From Desmodus rotundus (taxonomy: Eukaryota > Chordata > Mammalia > Chiroptera > Phyllostomidae), in the NCBI RefSeq assembly GCF_022682495.2, contig NC_071390.1, positions 168,355,220 through 168,419,219 on the forward strand: DNA of 64,000 nucleotides, in the 5' to 3' direction. The first letter of the stretch is position 1. Every line of letters starts with the position of its first letter. The position numbers and the translations under genes are program-made. The notes under the pieces were generated by a model. That model was not told the DNA's origin, ran no database searches, and saw only the letters and a list, made by a program, of their open reading frames with translations. Shown piece after piece: positions 57,044-64,000 of the stretch.

Positions 57044-58495
57044 CAGATCTTAAAATTCATTTGGCTCCTAGAAGAGCCAAAATAATCTTGAAAAATGACA
57101 AAGTAAAAGGACTTACATATCCCAATTTCAGAACTTACTATCAAGCCATAATTATCAAATTAGTGTGGTACTGGCATCTAAATAGGCGTATAGGTCAACA
57201 GAATAGAATGGAGAGTCCAGAAATAAACCCATGCAGATTTGGTCAACTGACTTTTGATGGAAGTACCAGGACAGTTCGGTGTGGCTGGGGTGAAGGGGGA
57301 ATAGTGTTTAAGAAATGGTGTGGAGCAACTGAATATCCACACACAAAAGAGTACAGTTTAACACCTACCTCACACCATATACAAAAGTTAACTCAAAATG
57401 GGTCATAGACCTAAAGGCAAGAGCTGAAACTATTAAACTCATAAAAAAAATATATGAGTAAATCTTGGTAGATAATAGTTTCTTAACCATGACCCCAAAA
57501 GCACACATGACAAAAAAATAGGTAAAAAAATTAGGCAAATAAAAAATTTCAAGTATTTGTGTTGCAAATGATGTTATCCAAAAAGTAAAAACACAACTCA
57601 CAGAATGGGCAAAAGATATTTGCAAATCATGTTTCTAATAGGGGATTTTATCAAGGTTATATAAAGTATCCTTACAATTCAATCAGAAAAAGATTTGAAT
57701 AGATATTCTTCCAAGAAACATACAAAATAGCCAATAGGCACATGAAAAGATGTTCAACATCATTAATCATAGGGAGATGCACATAAAAACCCCTAATGGT
57801 GTCCACATCACACATCCAAGCTCGCTTCCAATAAAAAGACAGACAATGGCACCTGTTGGCAAGGATTGGAAGAAATTGGAACCCTTGTACATTGTTGGTG
57901 GGAATGTAAAATGGCTTCGTTGCTTTGAAAAACAGTTTGCTAGTTTTTCAGGATGCTAAACATAGAGTCACCCTGTGAATCAGCAATTCCACTTCAAGTA
58001 TACATTAAATAAAAAGGAAAGCATATGTCCAAAAAAACTTGTACATTACTGTTCACAGCAGCCTTATTTATAACCATGTCAAAGATGGAAACAATCCAAA
58101 TGCCTATCAGGTGACGAATGGGCATACACAATGTGGTGTGGAACATTATTCAGCAACAGGAAGTGTAGCTGCAGCGTGGGTAAACCTTGCAAAAGTAAAA
58201 GAGACCAGTCACACATGCCAGATATATATAAAATTTATATTAGATTTCCAGGAAAAGGAAAATATATGGAACCAGATAGGAAATTAGTGATTGCCTAGAG
58301 ATGGAATTGGGAGTGATTCCTAATGAGTATGGGGTTTTGTTTTGGAGTGATGAAAATCTTCTAAAATTAGATTTTGGTGATGGTTTAACAGCAGTATGAT
58401 TATGCTAAAAAAAACTATGAATTGTATACTCTGAATGGGTAAATTTATGGAATCTGAATTATTTCTCAATGAAGTTGCTAAAAATGTAGTTTTTT
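57044..58495 (+). mobile_element. L1M ORF2 C-terminal half and 3' UTR
   Basis: ORF2 landmarks in order: 'caaagtaaaaggacttac', 'tactatcaagccataatt', 'tgtggtactggcatctaaa', 'aacagaatagaatggag', 'aataaacccatgcag', 'gaatgggcaaaagatattt', 'gaaattggaacccttgtac', 'attgttggtgggaatg', 'ccaaatgcctatcagg' and 'acacaatgtggtgtggaac'. The 3' UTR follows with 'agtgattgcctagagatgg'. The 115-codon frame at 57061-57408 is the least damaged ORF2 piece (around FGQLTFDG). Moderately diverged, sense orientation, about 1.45 kb. Confidence 0.85.
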
Positions 58496-58714
58496 CCTTT
58501 TAGGCTTCTTACATCTTTTAGGAACATGATTTGGTCACTTAATACTTGCTGTCCCGCCCAGTTAATGCCAGCTGCAAATGTGATATATATGTCATTTAAA
58601 TCTGTATCCCAGTCATGGACAAATACTGGAAAACAGAATAGTGACATTAGGATTCTTCCTCTAGGCTGGTATCAATTACTGGTCCATGCCCATGTTCATT
58701 CCATAAGATGAAAA

Positions 58715-59990
58715 CATTCATTTACTTATTTATGAGCACCTATTATAAGGTAGGCATATATCAGATGATGAGTATAAAAGGATGTTTCATGCCTGCTTTC
58801 TGGCCTCAAAGAGAAGAGAGCCTATAGTGTGAGCCAGACAAATAAAAGGTAAGTCCTTGACGAGCTATAAGTGTTAGGATGTGTTGGTTGTAACAGAAAT
58901 CAACTGTAGCTCATTCGATTCAAAAAGAAACTTCTTTAAGTGCCATGAAGTTGCTCACTGTACTGCAGGGAAGTCTGAATACTAAGACTTCCAATGCACA
59001 GGATCTGAGGGGATCCATCATGAAAATCAGGGACAAATCCATGGTTCCGTGGGGCTGCCAGGGCTGGTATTAACCAGCATTATCCATTCTCCATCCTGTG
59101 TCTCTTTGCTCAAGACCTTAGTTTCCAAGAAAATAAGATCAAATGGCCTATCTTCATCTCAGCTTTCCAGTTGTCAAACAGGGGGAAAGAAAATCAGGTA
59201 AAGAGGGCATGGATTCTGAGCAGACAAAAACAGACATGACCTCTGAGTTTGGTCTAAATCAGAAGAACATAAAAGTACATAGCGTTAGCACTAGAATAAT
59301 CTGAGAGATTTAGGAAGCCTTCTGGGTGGAAGTGATGCTTTAACTGAAATATGAAAATAAATGATCTGTGTGAAGGATAAAGCTGGGAGGGGGTGGGAAA
59401 TCAAGAGTCATTTTGGACAGATGGAGTAATATCAGTCAAGGCATACAGGTTTGACAAACTACAATTCATTGAAAGAATGAAAAATCATATAGTCACAGCA
59501 AATCCAAGGGAGATTCCTGGAGAGGTCATATGAATATGGCTAAAGAAGTGGACACCAGGAAGACTGTAAAAGTCTTTCCTGACTTATGGAAACAGAGTCC
59601 AAACTTTATATATTTGGAATTCAGGGGAGTCTACTGAGGGTCCTTAAGCAGGAGAGTGATATGATTAGATCTGCAATTTAGAAATTCTGACGACTGTGTG
59701 CAGAGTGACCTGAGGGCTGGGAAAGGCAGGCTGACTAGTGAGGAGGTTACTTCAAGGGTCCAGTTGATACTAGAAAAGAAGGTGGCTCAGAGAGTAGTGA
59801 TGAGGATGCAGAGAAGGACTGCATATGGGAGTCATGACAGAGTAAAGAAGCTGAGGGCCAGGTGAATAATGGGATACAGATTAGGGAGGGGTTGTGGAGA
59901 GAAATGGAGGAGTCGAGAATGTCACCTGATTTCTACTCTGGAGGAGTTCTGGAATTTCTCAGGAAGACTTTCACTGTTATATTTACTAGC
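58715..59990 (-). repeat. L2 LINE, ~1.2 kb, possibly interrupted
   Basis: Antisense L2 order: 'tacttatttatgagcacc' at the left, then 'aaagagaagagagcctatag', 'ttaggaagccttctgg', 'tccttaagcaggagagtg', 'atatgattagatctgc', 'gaggaggttacttcaagg', 'agtagtgatgaggatgc' and 'gagtcgagaatgtcacctg'. These match the antisense L2 run '...ggggagtgacatgatctgattt...ggaggctactgcaatagtcc...gtcaaggatgactcc'. A different old repeat may sit at 58.88-59.2 kb. Confidence 0.7.
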
Positions 59991-60500
59991 GCAGCTCTTC
60001 AGGGCCCCTAGAGTGTGACGGTCCTGTCTGCCAGAGGACACTATGGAAACTGCAAGTCACTCACATTTATTTCTAGGCAATCATGTACTGGGCATCCCTG
60101 TTCTGATCCTATCAGGTGTGTTTGGGCGCCTCTGGAGTCCTTGAGGGTGAAAGCCTAGCTGTTCCTGTTTTCTCTGGCACCGCCACGCTTTGTTGGAGAG
60201 GTTTCGCTGCCTTAGCCCCGGAGGCACACCGAAAAGATGCTGCAGTTTGGTCATTGACGCAATCCTGAAACTTTTTTTTTTTTTCCAAAGGCCAGACAGG
60301 ACACTCTCAGTGAGATGACAACAGGCTTACTACTCTGGACAGGGTAGGCTGCACTGGCAGTGTGGCATGACTTTGGGTCACTGCCCACAGGGTGAAATTC
60401 AAACTGGCCACTCAGTTGAAAGGCTCTCTCTTGCAGTATGAATTCACTGATCCAGGAATGCAATTTTAACTTTCTAATCAATTTAACCTGATGACCTTTC
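59991..60500. other. No recognisable feature
   Basis: GC-richer unique-looking DNA with a poly-T tract at about 60271-60284. No element can be supported. Confidence 0.4.
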
Positions 60501-60504
60501 ATCA

Positions 60505-60975
60505 AACCGAATCACCCAGTTAGAAGGGACACCAGGAGGGCCTTTAGTCTAACCCATCGGCGTGCAGGCAAGACTTCACGTGAGCCCATGGAAGAAGGTA
60601 AATGTTTAGGCTTTTCATAAAACACCCGTTGAACCTACAGGTTCTGGTGCTGTGAGTGTTGAATAGCCCACAAGGCTTTCTAAGGGTGGCATGCAGTTCT
60701 CCCCTTTACATTTTCAAGTCACTTTCTTCCTGTGCTGGATTCATTAGAAGTAAGGGAATCTGCTTCTTGTCACTCACACTCTTCTTCACATACTCGAGAA
60801 CTATTATGAATTCCTTCTTCAGCCTTCTTCTCTCTAGGCTAAATAAACTCGGCTCCTTCAGCCTTTCCTCAGAGGGAATATTAGTCAAACCTTTAATCAT
60901 TTTTAGTTGCTGTGCTCTGGACCGCCTCCAAAGGCTCCATGGCACATTTTATCTGGGTGAGCTGGAATGGAATGC
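60505..60975 (-). repeat. Ancient CR1/L3-type LINE 3' end
   Basis: Read on the + strand: 'cccagttagaagggacacc' with 'tttagtctaaccca' (CR1 terminal 'ggttggaagggacct...tctagtccaaccc'). Then 'cttctctctaggctaaat', 'aaactcggctccttcagc' and 'ctttcctcagagggaat' match CR1 'ttctccaggctaaacaaccc...tccctcagccgctcctca'. Finally, 'tgctgtgctctggaccgcc' matches 'gcccttctctggac'. Order and spacing fit antisense CR1. CR1/L3 activity ended long ago in mammals, so this is very old. The 121-codon frame at 60656-61021 is antisense CR1. Confidence 0.7.
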
Positions 60976-61550
60976 AGTAGGGTCAAAAAGCCTCATTAAT
61001 CCGGACCCTGCCAATTTGTAATTTGTGATAATTCAGTCAGGGATTTGCTTAACTAACTTTCCCTTCATCGATTGTGCGAGTTTAAGGCAAACCAAATCAG
61101 GAGGATGGGGAGCCATAGAAAGCATTCTAAATTCTCATGCGAGCTAACGTTTTTCCAAGTGTATCACTGGTGCACTTCTTCACAGAGCCACTTGCAGGCC
61201 AAGTGTTACCTGGACATTTCAGCAATTTCCCTAAAGAGCTACCCTAAGTGGCTGTGCCAGGCTGGATTGAATTGTTACTGAGACCATATATTCTCTGCTA
61301 TGAGTGTGTTTATTGGGCCAAAGGCCTTAAATCTATCAGTCTGCTACTGTTCCAAAATTCTAGGTTGTAAATCACCATAATTTCTGTACGTAATCTAAAA
61401 TTACACAATTATATTTCAATTTGGTATTGGGCTTTTAACCAACAGAGAGCAGCTACAGTTTCATGAATCTCTGTGACATATTTTTTCCTGTGTGCAAAGA
61501 TTACACTAATCCACATTTAATTTCAACATATATTCACCTTGCAATTCCAA
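60976..61550. other. No recognisable feature
   Basis: Contains 'aatttgtaatttgtgataattc' at about 61012-61034 and other AT-rich motifs. No named element. The 69-codon frame at 61072-61281 has no domain. Confidence 0.4.
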
Positions 61551-61551
61551 G

Positions 61552-61830
61552 TTATTTATTGAATGAACATCTATTACTTGGCTACTTTGTGCCCAGCCAT
61601 AACTGTGCTAAATATTATCAAAGAGTAAGATGTGGTCCCTATCCTGAAGGACTCTCAGCCTTGTAATACAAGGGATTGTAATACAAGGGATGAGCATTAT
61701 AATACAGCTATCTATAAGTTTCATTGACAGGACAGAAGGAGAGCTCAGAGTGGCCCCTGAGGGGCCAGGGACAGCTTCATGATAAAGAGGCCTTCAGGAG
61801 AGGTAACCTCACCTCAAAGGGAAGCAGGAC
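61552..61830 (-). repeat. L2 LINE fragment
   Basis: 'ttatttattgaatgaacatc', 'tgcccagccataactgtgc', 'gatgtggtccctatcctg', 'gaaggactctcagcc' and 'aggccttcaggagaggtaac' correspond to antisense L2 ('tatttattgagcacctac...aaggtccctgccctcatggagc...ggccttc'). A 14 bp tandem (ttgtaatacaaggga) occurs at about 61660-61692. Confidence 0.65.
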
Positions 61831-61997
61831 TTTTCCAGAAAGATGGTAGACTAAAGAGATTGTGCAATATCCCAGAAGTCTGGGCTCCTTGTTATATGGT
61901 AAAAATTTAATTACATTTCATTTATGGCTATTATAGTGATTGAATAATTTCATTATGAAAATTCTGAAAAGGCTGCCTTGCTCCCCTTGATGTACAC

Positions 61998-62674
61998 AAG
62001 GTCTGTCCAGAAGGTATCCAGCCATACAATATGAAAAATAGAGGCGGTTACTGAAGAAGAGACAAGATACAAGAAACACTGTACTTAGTAGAATGGTGCC
62101 CCAGTCCCCTTCAAAGTAGGCATCTTGGGATCTCACACAGTTCTCCCAACCACCATCAGCTGCCCTGTTGTACTTTCCAGAATCTCATCAATAGCCTGAG
62201 ATTTCTTTTCTTTCAAAGATGACTATAGTTTTAGGAAATGCTAGAAGATGCAGCTCACCAAATCTGGGCTGTAGGGGTGCTGAGCCACTTGGGTGATTTG
62301 ATGTTTTGCCAAAAAACTCTGCATGAAACATGATGCATGGGAGGGTATGTTGTGGCGACGAAGCTGTCAATCACCAGTTGCCCATAGCTGCGGCCTTCTA
62401 AATCATCCAAATAGTTTCCATGGTGGAATGTTCAAGCTTAATGCAAAATTTGATACAGATTCATTGCTCTACTCACTCAGTCATTTTGAATGCAACAGCC
62501 ACACAGTACAAATGCTCGCTCAAGTGCATCTACCACCCCCACTAGTACAGTGAAGTTGTCATTGTTCATGCATATGTGTTCCAGTCCAGTCTCTTTGGCT
62601 GCCAGGTTATATCGATGTCACACAAACCTTTCTTGTTATATTAACAATGGCTGGACTTTTTCTGGACAGACCTA
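61998..62674 (-). mobile_element. Mariner DNA transposon, internally deleted, transposase relic
   Basis: Both ends carry inverted repeats with the core aggtctgtccag (left 61999-62010, right about 62661-62672) followed by a 'ccagccat' block. On the minus strand the N-terminal transposase DNA-binding part is visible near 62500-62400 (ICIKF...LEHS, broken by stops). It is followed directly by the C-terminal part near 62385-62100: LAKHQ, a damaged catalytic Asp (the family DNAP motif reads with the Asp changed), YSPDL, TTGQL and YFEGDW. The central catalytic core is missing, so the copy is about half the usual 1.3 kb. It is dead but could once have been mobilised in trans. Nearby TA dinucleotides fit a TA target. 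Confidence 0.85.
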
Positions 62675-63230
62675 GTATACCTTAATGATTTAAAGGTTGA
62701 AATAGAATCTGTGCTCAGTTCTAGAACACACTGAGATATTGGATATCTTAGACGAAGAGATATATACCAACATTTCTTTGTTATTGGCTATGATAGGTGG
62801 ATTAGAGGCTATAGCTCAGATGTGCATAAACATGGGTTTCCTAAAATTCCAGAATTTAACCCTCTGGAATAAGTGAGGCTAGAAAACTATAGAGGTGGGC
62901 CTTTTTCTCTAGGTTTATTTGAGAGATCAGATCTCCCTAGAGAGAGTGAGATCCCAAGAGAATCCAGAAGCAGCTAATCCATATTGGGCCAAACTCCCTA
63001 TCCCAGATTCACCTATTAGGCAACTTAGAGGGTCTCAGAGGCTAGAATGTTTCTCACTGAAAGTTCTTTAAAAAAATTATTCGGACTGTTGAATAAAGGT
63101 TTCATCTGGATTCACATCCTGCCCCATTTTCCATAAATCTGGACATTGGGGTCTATAAAACCAACACAAGCCTTGAGTCTAATCAAGCGCATTGTCACTC
63201 ATTGATCATTTGAGAATCAGGGAGAGAGCT
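62675..63230. other. No recognisable feature
   Basis: Nothing supported. Confidence 0.4.
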
Positions 63231-63234
63231 TTAG

Positions 63235-63445
63235 GAATAGAGGATCAGGAGCTAAATTGGTGAAATTCAGATGCTAATTCTGTCCCTTATTAACTGAATG
63301 CCCTTGAACGAGTGACTTAACCTCCCCGTGCAAAATGAGGATAGTAATACTTCCTACTCTATAGGGTTGTTGTGAGGCTTAAATGCATCAACATATGTAA
63401 CTTGTGTAAATCAGGGTGGGCGCTCAGTGGGTGCTTGACAAGTGC
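63235..63445 (+). repeat. MIR SINE
   Basis: Sense MIR order: 'gctaattctgtcccttatta', 'actgaatgcccttgaacg', 'agtgacttaacctccccg', 'tgcaaaatgaggatagtaat', 'agggttgttgtgaggctt', 'aaatgcatcaacatatg' and 'gcgctcagtgggtgcttg'. A near-complete, well kept copy. Confidence 0.85.
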
Positions 63446-63555
63446 TCACTGTCTCCTGTCTAATGCATAAAGGCTAAATGACTTACAGTAGCTTCTATTC
63501 AATGTTTCATGCATTCAAAATTAAGAAGCAACATCTATGTACTATGTGCAAGAGA

Positions 63556-63660
63556 TTAGACCAACGCTTATCACAACTTTATATGCATATTGGTCACCTG
63601 GGCATTTTGTTTAAAAGCAGTTCCCATTCGATGGAGCTCTAAGATTTTTTAGTTCTCGAA
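63556..63660 (+). mobile_element. MER5-like hAT-Charlie fragment
   Basis: 'cgcttatcacaactttatat', 'gcatattggtcacctggg', 'cattttgtttaaaagcag' and 'gatggagctctaagatttttt' follow the MER5 order (ttctcaaactt...catcagaatcacctgg...gttaaaacacag). Confidence 0.5.
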
Positions 63661-64000
63661 GTTCCCAGCTGATGCCAATATTGCAGTTGGGTGGACCGTA
63701 TTTTGTGTAGAATGGGCATAGATACTTGTGCTATGGATCTATAAATCCATTTGGGTAGGCCTAAAGGAACAGGCTTAAGTGCTGCTTTCAGGTACAGACA
63801 TCTGGGTTTGGCTACCATGACATATTTCTTCATTTGCCTAAGTGCTCTCTCAATTATAATCTGTGTAATGCGTGTGTGCCCTACCGCTTCTGATTTACAG
63901 CTTACAGTCTTCTCATTACCTACTCTCGTAATTTTTACCCTAACTCCTTAATTAAGATAGAGCCAGAAAATATCCTTTGACCAAGTCACAGTTCTGACAA
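63661..64000. other. No recognisable feature
   Basis: Overlapping 64- and 66-codon frames on opposite strands are chance. Nothing else is supported up to the window edge. Confidence 0.4.

Noticed and set aside
57061..57408. 115-codon frame that looks protein-like
   Set aside because: It is a genuine remnant of L1 ORF2 (dead), not a host gene.
60656..61021. 121-codon plus-strand frame
   Set aside because: Antisense of an ancient CR1/L3 LINE.

Overview
The window looks like intergenic (or deep intronic) DNA from a placental mammal, most probably a bat. It is AT-rich, has no operon structure or long conserved reading frames, and is dense in decayed interspersed repeats at several age levels. 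The bat call rests on three tRNA-derived SINEs of the Ves type (28.7, 37.75 and 53.5 kb) and on short, fresh L1 3' ends of a kind I associate with bats (12.0, 20.3, 23.9-24.9 kb). No complete protein-coding gene is supported. The open frames seen are chance frames or pieces of LINE-1, LTR, CR1 or mariner sequence.

Layout. 0-0.2 kb: a possible frameshifted coding remnant running off the left edge. 0.6-3.1 kb: L2, MIR and an L1 3' end. 5.6-6.6 kb: an old L1M 3' end, then a stretch that could be conserved non-coding DNA. 7-16 kb: MIR, an MLT1 LTR, an L2 split by a 235 bp hAT element, a very short L1 with clear target-site duplications, and an 868 bp solo LTR with TG...CA ends and a 6 bp duplication. 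16.4-17.3 kb: an AT-rich block rich in homeodomain/POU-like motifs, a candidate conserved non-coding element. 20-25 kb: two young L1 insertions, one with a 5' inversion (twin priming). 26-34 kb: MIR and L2 copies, a Ves SINE, a decayed TCTA-type array inside an L2, an MLT1, and an unclassified cluster of inverted ~41 bp repeats. 35-39 kb: a long ancient L1M (5' part, ORF1 region, start of ORF2) split by a younger Ves SINE. 39-50 kb: many LTR relics, with six MLT1-type pieces and a probable retroviral solo LTR. 51-58.5 kb: L1 3' end, MIR, Ves SINE and two more old L1M bodies. 58.7-64 kb: L2, an ancient CR1/L3 LINE, a mariner transposon with its centre deleted, and MIR.

The repeats record layered insertions: CR1/L3, L2 and MIR are oldest, then MLT1 and L1M, then mariner, hAT, ERV LTRs, Ves and bat L1. 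Nothing in the sequence shows a functioning multi-gene system. The points most worth following up are the structured repeats, the possible conserved non-coding blocks, and the left-edge coding remnant. All repeat family names come from recalled family features, not from a database search, and most boundaries are approximate.
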